Assembly: GCA_021773075.1 (NCBI GenBank)
Contig: JAJFKT010000026.1
Coordinates: 434,356-498,355 of the forward strand
Direction of reading: 5' to 3'
Source: Woeseiaceae bacterium
GTDB taxonomy: Bacteria; Pseudomonadota; Gammaproteobacteria; Steroidobacterales; Woeseiaceae
DNA: 64,000 bases
Both the position numbers and the translations under genes were made by a program. Shown here piece by piece: positions 28,139 through 36,929 of this stretch. Every line of letters begins with the position of its first letter. Position 1 is the first letter of the stretch. The notes below the pieces were generated by a model, which had not been told where the DNA came from, ran no database searches, and was given only the letters and a program-made list of their open reading frames with translations.

Positions 28139-28154
28139 ACTGATAAATGTCAGT
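28139..28154. promoter_or_regulatory. near-perfect dyad ACTGAT-N4-GTCAGT
   Basis: The same 6-4-6 design as the dyad at 28024 with one mismatch between arms. It ends 116 bp upstream of the Crp/Fnr-type regulator start, so each divergent gene has one copy at about the same distance. Confidence 0.65.
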
Positions 28155-28269
28155 TTCGGCTACGTAATTACCGCTATCGTCGCTAGGCAAGCCTCTATCG
28201 ACGAGCGCTCGAAAATAGTCGATAACCACAGGGTAAACTAGCAGCATCAATCACATTGGTGACGAGCAA

Positions 28270-28992
28270 ATGTCCTGCGGTAATGGTTTGTGTCCTTTTT
28301 CGGAATTGCGGTCTGATAGCAGGTCGCCTTCCGTGTCGGAAATCAATTGCATCGTAGCCGATGCTGTGCAGCACGTATCGTTCAAGCCTGGCGCTGTGCT
28401 GTTTTTGCAGGGGGAAAGCAGCTCAAGTTTGTATTCCTTAAAAAACGGTATCGTAAAGATCTGTTCACACTCGGCAGAGGGACGTGAGCAAATCGTGGGC
28501 TTAAGCAACCCCGGAAATCTGATGCTGGGATTGCAGTCAATAAACGAAGATCGATATGCCTACACGGGAATCGCCGCTACATCGGTCCAGGCTTGCAAAA
28601 TTAATCACAGAGCATTGCTTGCTCACGTGCACGGCAAACCCGATCTGGCGATGCGACTGATAACTGCAATCAACGCACAACTTGCGCACAGCAGGGCGCT
28701 CATGGAGGTGCTCGGCCACACGTGTGCGGCGGCCAAGGTTGCGTCATTTATCATGTTAATGACGCCGAAATCCGAGCATAGCAATTGTGGATTCGCAATG
28801 CCGTTTTCCCGCCTGGAGATGGCCAGCATTCTGGGGCTGAGCGAAGAAACGGTCTGCCGTCTTATGGCCAGTATGAGACGCTCAGGCGCGATTCATGCGC
28901 CTCGCGGCAAAGTAGAGATTCGCGACTGGAATCAGCTGCACGCGATCTCGGAAGGGGTTTCCGGCGCACACGTGGTTACCGATTCCGGATAA
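28270..28992 (+). CDS. Crp/Fnr-family transcriptional regulator
   Basis: A protein of 240 residues: a cyclic-nucleotide-like beta-roll (about 30-115), a dimer helix and a winged helix-turn-helix (about 178-215). The recognition helix reads E193-T-V-C196-R197, where E. coli FNR has E209-T-I-S212-R213. Cysteines C3, C8, C27 and C109 recall the FNR cluster ligands (three N-terminal plus one near residue 122), but the N-terminal spacing is not that of FNR. A redox role is therefore plausible and unproven. It probably controls the two divergent respiratory arms. Confidence 0.88.
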   Translation: MSCGNGLCPFSELRSDSRSPSVSEINCIVADAVQHVSFKPGAVLFLQGESSSSLYSLKNGIVKICSHSAEGREQIVGLSNPGNLMLGLQSINEDRYAYTGIAATSVQACKINHRALLAHVHGKPDLAMRLITAINAQLAHSRALMEVLGHTCAAAKVASFIMLMTPKSEHSNCGFAMPFSRLEMASILGLSEETVCRLMASMRRSGAIHAPRGKVEIRDWNQLHAISEGVSGAHVVTDSG

Positions 28993-29086
28993 ACGTCTGG
29001 CGCGACAAGTACCTATTGTTTGACGATCCTGCAGAGGATGAAAATACCCCATCCGCTAAAGTCATTTGAGGAAGCAGGAGATCGCC

Positions 29087-29695
29087 ATGAAACTTCACAA
29101 AACCCTTTTGGTATTACCGGTGTTCGCGTTTTTCTCGGCGGCAGGTGCAACTGATCTGGAAGTGCTCATGAAAGGCTGCGACGATTGCCACGGCAAAAAC
29201 GGCGTCAGTCAATGGACCGACGTTCCAACTATCGCTGGCATTGATGCGTTCACCCATGCTGACGCGTTGTTCATGTTTCGTGACGAAGACTTGCCGTGTT
29301 CCGAAAGCGAGTATCGTCAGGGCGATACCAGCCGAGCAGCAACAACGATGTGCGCCGTCGCCGCAGAATTGAGCGACGACGATATTGAGGCTCTTGGTGA
29401 TGCTTATGCCGAGCTTCCGTTCGTTGCGGCGGTTCAGGACTTCGATGTTGCACTGGTTGAAGCCGGGGCAGCGATTCACGACAAGCAATGCGACAAGTGT
29501 CATTCAGATGGCGGATCCAATGTTGAGGACGAAGCCTCGATTCTGGCTGGCCAATGGATAGCATACATGGAGGCTTCATTCGCCAATTATCTGTCCGGTG
29601 ATCGCCCTCAAGACAAGAAGATGGAAGAGAAAATGTCTGCCTTGAGTGAGAGTGATGTCAAAGCTTTGATTCACTACTACGCCAGTCAGCAATGA
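29087..29695 (+). CDS. Cytochrome c4-like diheme cytochrome
   Basis: A periplasmic cytochrome of 202 residues from ATG 29087 (AGGAG 7 bp upstream, signal peptide residues 1-21). It has two class-I cytochrome domains with CXXCH at C31 and C135. The first domain also has a pair of non-heme cysteines (C71 and C89) that could form a disulfide. c4 proteins shuttle electrons between membrane complexes and terminal reductases. It opens a tight operon with the SnoaL-like, CbcL-like, ImcH-like and frd genes, so it may link them to MtrA. Confidence 0.88.
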   Translation: MKLHKTLLVLPVFAFFSAAGATDLEVLMKGCDDCHGKNGVSQWTDVPTIAGIDAFTHADALFMFRDEDLPCSESEYRQGDTSRAATTMCAVAAELSDDDIEALGDAYAELPFVAAVQDFDVALVEAGAAIHDKQCDKCHSDGGSNVEDEASILAGQWIAYMEASFANYLSGDRPQDKKMEEKMSALSESDVKALIHYYASQQ

Positions 29696-30063
29696 CACAG
29701 GCGAATGCCATGCATGGCCGAATAGGTGATTTGTTCGCCGCAGTCGACGCCAAAGACACAGAACGCTTCCTCGGATTTCTGACTGATGATGCATCGTTCC
29801 GTTTTGCGTCGGCGCCGGCTGTACAAGGGAGGCAAGCCATCCGCGAAACGGTGAGAAATTTTCTCGCCTCAATCGCGGCTTGTCGTCACGAACTCGCAAG
29901 AATTGTAATGGAAGACGAAACCCTGGTTTGCGAGGGAAACGTCACCTATACGCGGCATGATGGCACGGAGATAAACCTACCGTTTGCAAACGTTTTCGAG
30001 CTGGAAGGAGGAATAATTTCGGCTTACAGAATCTATGTAGACGCTGGGCAGCTATACGAATAA
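29692..30063 (+). CDS. SnoaL-like / NTF2-fold protein
   Basis: A protein of 123 residues without signal peptide. It has the NTF2 cone layout: two N-terminal helices, then F-L-G-F-L-T-D-D-A-S-F-R-F, strands with E-G-N-V-T-Y-T and a final strand with I-S-A-Y-R-I-Y-V-D. Such folds act as isomerases or ligand-binding proteins. The start overlaps the cytochrome stop (ATGA), and the next gene begins 14 bp later. Its place inside a cytochrome operon is unusual, and its substrate is unknown. Confidence 0.78.
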   Translation: MTQANAMHGRIGDLFAAVDAKDTERFLGFLTDDASFRFASAPAVQGRQAIRETVRNFLASIAACRHELARIVMEDETLVCEGNVTYTRHDGTEINLPFANVFELEGGIISAYRIYVDAGQLYE

Positions 30064-30076
30064 AAGAGTTGAGACA

Positions 30077-32017
30077 ATGAAAACGGTCACCTGCGTAAGA
30101 CGTCCAGTCCTGGTCCAATTCGTATTACTACTGGTTCTGGGATCGCTTGCACAGGCACAAGAGATCAATTGCGCCGAGTGCCATGAAGACCTCGAGGTCA
30201 GTTCTTCAGCACACCCGGATGTCGCTTGCCAGGAGTGCCACACCAACGTCACGCTCGAGCACGAGGCCAACGACCTTGAGCCGCTGAGTAGCGAAAACAG
30301 CTGCGCAGAATGTCACGGCAAAATACTTCGAACGCTGGGCCGCAGCGCGCATGACGAGGATGTCTCCTGCAACGATTGTCACGGTGATCCGCACGACATT
30401 CATGTTATTGACGATCTTGCGTCAGCCGTTTCTCCGATCAATCAAATTCAACAATGTGGTGCGTGCCACGATACGCCAGCATCACTCATCGACGGCTATC
30501 TAACCAGCGAGCATGGCAAAGCGCTGTTGTTGTCTGGTTTGATTGATGCACCGAGCTGCAGCGATTGCCACGGCGACCATAGTGTCTATCCAATCTCAAG
30601 CAAACGCGCGCCGGGGTCACACGAAAACTCACCGGAAATGTGCGGCTCCTGTCATCTGTTGTTGCTCGAGACATGGAAGGACCAAAGTGCACATGGCCAA
30701 AGTTGGCAAGCGGGTGAAGACGGTCCGGTTTGCATAGATTGTCACGCAACTCATGACATCGCAGACCCCACGACGGCGGCGAGCCGCCTCGCATCCGCAG
30801 ACAATTGCGGTGATTGTCACACGGAGTACCTGACGACATTCAGAGACGGCTTTCATGGCAAAGCCAACGATCTTGGTTTTGTCCAGGGTGCTACTTGCGC
30901 TGATTGTCACTCGCCACACAACAATCTGCCGGCCGAAGATCCGTTGTCGAGCGTAAATTCGGCGAATCTCGTAGCGACTTGTGGTCAATGCCACGACGAT
31001 GTGACGGAATCATTCATTAGTTACGATCCGCACAACGATCCCACAAACCCTGAAGACAACTACGTCGTTTACATCATCTGGGTATTCATGACCGCACTCC
31101 TGATTGGTGTCTTCGGATTCTTCGGCATACACGACATTCTCTGGCTGCAACGTTCACTCGTCGGTGTACTGCGGGGTGAATTCGACGAAAAATTCGATAA
31201 GAGCGGCCAGTACGTCAGACGTTTTACCAAGATGAACAGCCGCATGCATGTCGTTATCATAGTGACCTTCTTGTTGCTTGCACTGACGGGTTTGCCCTTG
31301 AAGTTTCATGCCGCTCCATGGGCGCAAACTCTGATGAACCTGCTCGGTGGAGTGGATTCGGCGAGGATCATTCACCGTATCGCTGCGATCGGAACATTCG
31401 GCTATATGGCCATGCATCTGGGCCAACTTTTCGTTCGCTGGGTCATCAACAAAGAGAAGGGCTTGTTATGGGGGCCCAACTCAATGGTGCCGCAGCCCAA
31501 AGACTTCAGAGACTTCTGGGCCAATATTCGCTATTTCTTCTATGTTGGTGAGCGGCCGGCAGGTGATCGCTGGACCTATTTCGAGAAATTCGACTACCTC
31601 GCCGTTTTTTGGGGTGTGATGATTATCGGACTATCAGGACTCATGCTCTGGCTGCCCGGTCTGTTTACAAGCTTCCTGCCAGGCTGGGCGCTGAATGCGG
31701 CCTATGTAATTCACAGTGACGAGGCCTTGCTGGCGACCGGTTTCATCTTTGTGTTCCATTTCTTCCATACGCACCTGCGCCCCGAAAGTTTCCCGATGGA
31801 CCTGGTTGTTTTTCTCGGCAAGATGCCGCTTGAACAATTCAAAGCAGAAAGGTCTCTCGAGTATGAACGCATGCTCGATAACAATGAGCTTGACGATCAC
31901 CTGGTGGAGCCACCAACGTCTGCGGAGCTCAAAAAGGCCTACCTATGGGGCACTGTGTTTCTACTTATCGGCGTAGCACTCGCAATCGGGATAATCTTGG
32001 CCATGCTGGGACTTTGA
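30077..32017 (+). CDS. 11-heme cytochrome c fused to membrane cytochrome b (CbcL-like)
   Basis: A protein of 646 residues. After a signal peptide (1-28) there are eleven CXXCH motifs, the first at C32 and the last near residue 300. From about residue 332 six hydrophobic helices follow, with several in-helix histidines ([21 protein letters not shown]) able to bind heme b. The plan matches Geobacter CbcL, a quinone oxidoreductase with nine c hemes and a b-type domain. I infer quinol oxidation with electron delivery to the periplasm. The heme number differs from CbcL. Confidence 0.85.
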   Translation: MKTVTCVRRPVLVQFVLLLVLGSLAQAQEINCAECHEDLEVSSSAHPDVACQECHTNVTLEHEANDLEPLSSENSCAECHGKILRTLGRSAHDEDVSCNDCHGDPHDIHVIDDLASAVSPINQIQQCGACHDTPASLIDGYLTSEHGKALLLSGLIDAPSCSDCHGDHSVYPISSKRAPGSHENSPEMCGSCHLLLLETWKDQSAHGQSWQAGEDGPVCIDCHATHDIADPTTAASRLASADNCGDCHTEYLTTFRDGFHGKANDLGFVQGATCADCHSPHNNLPAEDPLSSVNSANLVATCGQCHDDVTESFISYDPHNDPTNPEDNYVVYIIWVFMTALLIGVFGFFGIHDILWLQRSLVGVLRGEFDEKFDKSGQYVRRFTKMNSRMHVVIIVTFLLLALTGLPLKFHAAPWAQTLMNLLGGVDSARIIHRIAAIGTFGYMAMHLGQLFVRWVINKEKGLLWGPNSMVPQPKDFRDFWANIRYFFYVGERPAGDRWTYFEKFDYLAVFWGVMIIGLSGLMLWLPGLFTSFLPGWALNAAYVIHSDEALLATGFIFVFHFFHTHLRPESFPMDLVVFLGKMPLEQFKAERSLEYERMLDNNELDDHLVEPPTSAELKKAYLWGTVFLLIGVALAIGIILAMLGL

Positions 32018-32054
32018 AATAACAAAACCCTAATTCATTTTTCCGAGGACGATC

Positions 32055-33461
32055 ATGTTCAAGAATTTCTTTGCATCCATTACGCGCAGCATGATCAGTC
32101 TGGCGGGCACTGCGATCGCGGTTGCCAGTCTGGTCTTGATGCTCAGCATGTTTATGATCGAGCGCTTCGGCTACGAGGGCGGCCCGTATCTTGGCATTCT
32201 TACGTATCTGATACTGCCGATGATTTTTGTCTTCGGGCTAATCCTGATTCCGATTGGCGCTCTGTTGTGGCGCCGAAAGATGAGAAAGACGCCTGGCAGC
32301 GAGGACACGCCCTTGCTACCTGTATTCGATCTCAACGTCCCGAAAACACGCCACTGGTTGCTGATCTTGCTGGCCGCGACGATGTTCAATATCGTTGTCT
32401 TGAGCGCCGCGACCTACAAGGGTGTGGAAGTTATGGAGTCCGTTGAGTTTTGCGGCATGGCTTGCCACGCTGTGATGGAGCCGGAGCACACGGCCCACCA
32501 GCGATCAGCACATTCTCGCGTCAGCTGTGCCGACTGCCATATCGGTCCGGGCGCTGATTGGTTCGTAAAATCCAAAATGGATGGCGCGTGGCAACTGGTT
32601 GCCGTCGCCTTCGATCTTTACCCACGCCCGATTCCAACGCCGCTGCATGACCTGCGCCCGGCCAGAGATACCTGTGAACAATGTCATTGGCCGACCAAAT
32701 TCGTCGGCGACAAGTTGTCGGTAATCAAGTCCTACGAAGACGACGAGGCGAGTACCGAGCTTACGACAGCGTTGCTGCTGCGTGTCGGCGGCGCAGAAGG
32801 GTCGGATTCATCCGGAATACACTGGCACGTCGATCCAAGCGTCAGTATTCGTTATCGCTCGGACGAGACACGTGAAGAAATATACGAGGTCGAACTCACG
32901 GATGCGGAAGGCCTGATGACGACATACGGCGACAGGAAGGCGCCGGAAGAAGGCGGTGTCTGGCGATCCATGGATTGCGTCGATTGCCACAATCGACCGA
33001 GCCATATTTACCGGCCTGCCGGCAAGGAAATCGACGCCGCGATAAGCGCCGGACTGATCGATCGCACATTGCCGTTCGTCAAACGTGAAAGCCTGCGCGT
33101 CATTGACGCGGAGTATGACTCGCATGAGGCCGCGCGCGAGACGATCTCGCAACAACTGACTCAGTACTACGCCGAAAACTTTCCCGTGGTAGCCGATGAA
33201 AACGCTGAATCTATTATTGCCGCTGCGAACACGCTCGGTGATATCTATTCCGTAAACGTGTTTCCGCAGATGAAGGTCTGGTGGGATACCTATCCAAACC
33301 ACATTGGTCATGAGCAATCTCCGGGTTGTTATCGTTGTCACAACAAGCGGATGAGAACGCCGGAGCGGGTGCAAATATCCAATGACTGCGATACCTGCCA
33401 TGTGTTGCTGGCCGAAGAGGAAGAGAACCCGCATATCCTGTCGATCCTGAATCCCGACTAA
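32055..33461 (+). CDS. NapC/NirT-family multiheme inner-membrane cytochrome (ImcH-like)
   Basis: A protein of 468 residues. Three hydrophobic helices (about 12-35, 45-70, 100-122) precede a heme domain. The first heme motif is CX3CH (C-G-M-A-C-H), followed by five CXXCH motifs, giving six in total. The segments F-V-K-S-K, D-L-R-P-A-R-D-T-C-E-Q-C-H-W and G-I-H-W-H are typical of a NapC/NirT branch that includes Geobacter ImcH, which oxidises quinol during metal reduction at high potential. It sits between the CbcL-like gene and frdC. The specific orthology is inference. Confidence 0.85.
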   Translation: MFKNFFASITRSMISLAGTAIAVASLVLMLSMFMIERFGYEGGPYLGILTYLILPMIFVFGLILIPIGALLWRRKMRKTPGSEDTPLLPVFDLNVPKTRHWLLILLAATMFNIVVLSAATYKGVEVMESVEFCGMACHAVMEPEHTAHQRSAHSRVSCADCHIGPGADWFVKSKMDGAWQLVAVAFDLYPRPIPTPLHDLRPARDTCEQCHWPTKFVGDKLSVIKSYEDDEASTELTTALLLRVGGAEGSDSSGIHWHVDPSVSIRYRSDETREEIYEVELTDAEGLMTTYGDRKAPEEGGVWRSMDCVDCHNRPSHIYRPAGKEIDAAISAGLIDRTLPFVKRESLRVIDAEYDSHEAARETISQQLTQYYAENFPVVADENAESIIAAANTLGDIYSVNVFPQMKVWWDTYPNHIGHEQSPGCYRCHNKRMRTPERVQISNDCDTCHVLLAEEEENPHILSILNPD

Positions 33462-33463
33462 AG

Positions 33464-34240
33464 ATGAAGACCGCAACTGGCTCAAAGCTAGCCTCAAATT
33501 CCGCGGCCACGGCGCGGCGGCAGCTCCGCTACGAACTGCTTAGTGGTGTTACAGGCTTGGTGTTGGCGCTGTTCATGTGGGGGCACGTCATTCTGGTCGG
33601 GTCCATTCTGACTGGCGTGCGCGGCTTCGACTGGATGGCAACGGTGCTGGAGGATTACTACATCGCGCAACCGACCGTTGCCGCGATCTTCGCCATCTTC
33701 ATCGTTCATGCCGTGCTTGCGTCGCGAAAAATCCCGGCACAGCTGGAGGAACGCCGCAAAGTCATCGCGCTCGCCCGCGATCTTAATCGCTCAGGTCGCG
33801 AGAACGTTTCGTCTCGTCGCACGAATTCGCCATTCGTTCCGCACACCGAATCGATGCTCTGGATCTGGCAGGTGCGCACCGGCATGGTCATCCTGGTAAT
33901 CGGCAGTTTTCATCTCATCTTGCTCGGTGTTGACGTTTTTACGCCGTTGTTTGGCGCGCACCCGGGAATTGAATCCGAGACCAGCATGTCGCGCGTCGCT
34001 GCAGGTTTGTGGTTACCGTATGCGATCCTGCTGCTGTGTGTTGAATTTCACGCCAGCGTTGGCTTGTATCGACTCGCCGTCAAATGGGGTTCTGGCTTCC
34101 TGCCACATCGACGCCACCTGCACCGAATTGAGCAGATTATTTTCTGGCTGGTGCTCGGACTCGGTGCATTAACGTTGTTTGTTCTGGCCGGCTGGATCGC
34201 GCCACCATTCGAGTTTCTGCTTGGCGAGGGCGCAGCATGA
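33464..34240 (+). CDS. frdC: Fumarate reductase/succinate dehydrogenase cytochrome b subunit
   Basis: A membrane protein of 258 residues with five hydrophobic helices and histidines placed for two b hemes (W-G-H-V-I-L, I-V-H-A-V-L, G-S-F-H-L-I, E-F-H-A-S-V-G). This is the Wolinella-type FrdC, which passes electrons from menaquinol to FrdB. It starts 2 bp after the ImcH-like stop and overlaps frdA by 4 bp. Order C-A-B is that of epsilonproteobacterial fumarate reductases. Direction of reaction is inferred. Confidence 0.88.
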   Translation: MKTATGSKLASNSAATARRQLRYELLSGVTGLVLALFMWGHVILVGSILTGVRGFDWMATVLEDYYIAQPTVAAIFAIFIVHAVLASRKIPAQLEERRKVIALARDLNRSGRENVSSRRTNSPFVPHTESMLWIWQVRTGMVILVIGSFHLILLGVDVFTPLFGAHPGIESETSMSRVAAGLWLPYAILLLCVEFHASVGLYRLAVKWGSGFLPHRRHLHRIEQIIFWLVLGLGALTLFVLAGWIAPPFEFLLGEGAA

Positions 34241-36177
34241 GCGCACAGCTAATCACGACAGATGTATTGGTTATCGGCGGTGGCCTCGCCGGTGAACGCT
34301 GTGCGATCGAAGCAGCGGCCGCCGGTCAGGAAGCGATGATCCTGTCGCTGGTACCGCCAAGGCGCAGTCACAGCTGTGCGGCGCAGGGTGGCATGCAGGC
34401 GGCGCTCGGCAATTGCGTTAAAGCGGAAGGCGACAACCCGCACGTGCATTTTCTGGATACGGTACGCGGTTCCGATTGGGGTGCGGATCAGGAGGTAGCG
34501 AGTATATTCTCCGAAGAGGCACCCGTAGCTGTCCGTGAATTATCACATTTCGGTGTCCCCTGGACTCGAGTTCGTGGCGGAAAAAACAAATATTTCATCA
34601 AGGGCGAGTCCGTCGAAATTGATGAACTGCTTGAGAATGATGGACTGATTGGTCATCGCGACTTCGGTGGTACCGCGAAATGGCGGGCCTGCTACGCCGC
34701 AGCCGGGACCGGCCACGCTGCATTGTATGCGGTCGACAGCGAGGTCGTCCGTCTGGGCATTACCGTACGCGATCGCGTTGAGGCGAGCGCACTGATACAC
34801 GATGGCAGTCGTTGTCATGGCGTTGTCGCGCGATGTTTGCGAAGCGGAAAACTATTTTGCGTATTAGCTAAAGCGACTGTGATTGCGACGGGTGGCTACG
34901 GGCGAATCTACGGCGCTTATACGACCAACGCGACCATCAACTATGGGACGGGTGCGGCACTGGCGCTGGATACCGGCGTAGTTCCACTCGGCAATATGGA
35001 AGCGGTGCAATTCCATCCAACGGCATTGTCGCCGAGTGGCATTCTAATAACTGAAGGCTGTCGAGGCGACGGCGGCTACCTGCTCGACAAGAACCTGCAT
35101 CGATTCATGGTTGATGCCGAGCCGGAGAAACAGGAACTTGCCAGTCGTGATGTTGTATCGCGACACATGATGCAACGCATACGAGATGGTCAAGGCGTCG
35201 AATCGCCGAATGGCCGTCATTTGTGGCTCGATATCCGCCACCTCGGCAAACAGCATCTCACCACCAAGCTGCTGGAAGTGTTTGATATCTGCCGTGACTT
35301 CGCCGGGCTTAATCCGGCGAACGATTTGATTCCGGTGCGACCAACGCAGCACTACTCCATGGGTGGCGTGCGCGTAAATAAGGATGGTGAGGCTTATGGC
35401 ATGGCTGGTTTATACGCCGTGGGCGAAGCGGCCTGTTGGGACATGCACGGTTTTAATCGACTGGGCGGCAACAGTCTCGCCGAGACGCTGGTTGCGGGTC
35501 GCGTTGTGGGAGCCAGGGTTGCGGAGTATGCGTCCGGCACAACATTGGCAAGCAATACCACGCTGGCTTTCGATGCGCTGGACGAAGCCGAAGACCGAGC
35601 GAGGAGACTTCTAGGCCGCGACGGTAATGGTCGAAGCGTTTACGAAATACGTGATTCGCTTGGTGAGATCATGATTACGAAGGTGGGCATTTTCAGGAAT
35701 GGTGCAGACCTGCAATCCGCCGTTGACGAGATCAAGAGTTTGATCGATGAATGTTCGCGGCTCGTGTTACGGCACAAGGGTCCGGGCGCCAATCCTGAAC
35801 TCGCGTTTGCTTTGCGTTTTCCTGGCATGTTGCGGCTTGCCCTGACGGTCGCTATGGGAGCCCTTGCCAGGGCGGAGAGTCGTGGCGCACATTTTCGCTC
35901 TGACTTTCCGCTGCGCAATGATCGTGACTGGCTGAAGCGTACGCTGGTGCACTGGCAACCCGATGCGAGCACACCGACCTTGCGCTATGAGCCCGTTGGG
36001 CTAATAGCGCTGCCACCGGGCCATCGTGGCTACGGTGTTGATGAGCGGATAGCGATGGATGAGTCTGTTGATGAATACAACGATAGTGTCGCGGACGCAC
36101 AAAAGCGCTCAGGACGGCTCGAAAGTGTCGACCCACTCGGCAGTCGATTGCATCGGTCCGAAGGAGCGGTGAATTGA
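34237..36177 (+). CDS. frdA: Fumarate reductase flavoprotein subunit
   Basis: A flavoprotein of 646 residues. FAD binding is seen in V-I-G-G-G-L-A-G-E-R and in S-H-S-C-A-A-Q-G-G, whose first His attaches FAD covalently in this family. Active-site residues lie in Q-F-H-P-T, E-G-C-R-G-D-G-G, R-D-V-V-S-R and P-T-Q-H-Y-S-M-G-G-V. It reduces fumarate to succinate on the cytoplasmic side. It overlaps both neighbours by 4 bp, so frdCAB is one tightly coupled unit. Confidence 0.92.
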   Translation: MSAQLITTDVLVIGGGLAGERCAIEAAAAGQEAMILSLVPPRRSHSCAAQGGMQAALGNCVKAEGDNPHVHFLDTVRGSDWGADQEVASIFSEEAPVAVRELSHFGVPWTRVRGGKNKYFIKGESVEIDELLENDGLIGHRDFGGTAKWRACYAAAGTGHAALYAVDSEVVRLGITVRDRVEASALIHDGSRCHGVVARCLRSGKLFCVLAKATVIATGGYGRIYGAYTTNATINYGTGAALALDTGVVPLGNMEAVQFHPTALSPSGILITEGCRGDGGYLLDKNLHRFMVDAEPEKQELASRDVVSRHMMQRIRDGQGVESPNGRHLWLDIRHLGKQHLTTKLLEVFDICRDFAGLNPANDLIPVRPTQHYSMGGVRVNKDGEAYGMAGLYAVGEAACWDMHGFNRLGGNSLAETLVAGRVVGARVAEYASGTTLASNTTLAFDALDEAEDRARRLLGRDGNGRSVYEIRDSLGEIMITKVGIFRNGADLQSAVDEIKSLIDECSRLVLRHKGPGANPELAFALRFPGMLRLALTVAMGALARAESRGAHFRSDFPLRNDRDWLKRTLVHWQPDASTPTLRYEPVGLIALPPGHRGYGVDERIAMDESVDEYNDSVADAQKRSGRLESVDPLGSRLHRSEGAVN

Positions 36178-36929
36178 ACACCCAATCAGATCAGGCGATT
36201 CGTAAACTCACATTCGAGGTTTTTCGCTTCAATCCTGAGGACGCAGAATCCGGACCACACATCGACGTGTTCGAAATCAACGAGCGGCCGTACATGACCT
36301 TGTACATGGCGCTCAATGAGATTCGCGAAACACAGGACTCGAGCCTGCAGTTTGATTTCGCGTGTCGCTCAGCGATCTGCGGGTCCTGTGGAATGCTCGT
36401 GAACGGCCGACCGGTGTTGGGTTGCCGGACATTGACCGGCGACCTACCGGAGACGATTCGTTTGCACCCATTGCCGGCTTTCAAACTGATCGGCGATTTG
36501 TCAGTTGACACGGGGAGCTGGTTTCGTGAAATGGCTGAGCACACAGAAGCCTGGATTCACGAGCAGCTAGCCTTTGATGCCAACGCGCCAGAGGATCGCA
36601 TGAGCGACGACATAGCGCAGGCAATTTACGAGGGAGACCGTTGTATTGAGTGCGGTTGTTGCGTCGCGTCCTGCGGTGTAGCGAACATCAACAAGGACTT
36701 TCTGGCCGCTGCAGGACTGAATCGTGTGGCACGTTTCATGATGGACCCGCGTGATGGCCGCGATGCGGACCAGTGGTTCGAGGTGATCGCCGGACAGCGC
36801 GGCGTATTCGGCTGCATTGGCATGATGGCTTGCGCCGATGTCTGCCCGAAAGAATTGCCATTGCTCGAGGTCTATGCGTATTTGCGTAGACGTACACTAG
36901 GATCGAAATTTGCCCGACCATGCCCCTGA
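36174..36929 (+). CDS. frdB: Fumarate reductase iron-sulfur subunit
   Basis: A protein of 251 residues with the three-cluster plan. [2Fe-2S] ligands are in C-R-S-A-I-C-G-S-C-G and a downstream Cys. [4Fe-4S] ligands are in C-I-E-C-G-C-C-V-A-S-C and [3Fe-4S] ligands in C-I-G-M-M-A-C-A-D-V-C-P. It relays electrons from FrdC heme to FrdA FAD. It ends the 29.1-36.9 kb operon and converges on the GNAT gene without a visible terminator. Confidence 0.93.
   Translation: MNTQSDQAIRKLTFEVFRFNPEDAESGPHIDVFEINERPYMTLYMALNEIRETQDSSLQFDFACRSAICGSCGMLVNGRPVLGCRTLTGDLPETIRLHPLPAFKLIGDLSVDTGSWFREMAEHTEAWIHEQLAFDANAPEDRMSDDIAQAIYEGDRCIECGCCVASCGVANINKDFLAAAGLNRVARFMMDPRDGRDADQWFEVIAGQRGVFGCIGMMACADVCPKELPLLEVYAYLRRRTLGSKFARPCP

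Larger units (their letters stand above)
27914..28269. promoter_or_regulatory. 356-bp divergent regulatory region
   Basis: This is the only gap over 300 bp. It separates the second decaheme gene (minus) from the Crp/Fnr-type regulator (plus) and has no convincing ORF. It holds two near-identical dyads described separately. A TATCGT hexamer at 28175-28180 lies 31 bp beyond the centre of the second dyad, which suits an activator-dependent promoter reading into the regulator gene. I found no good -35 element. Confidence 0.6.
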
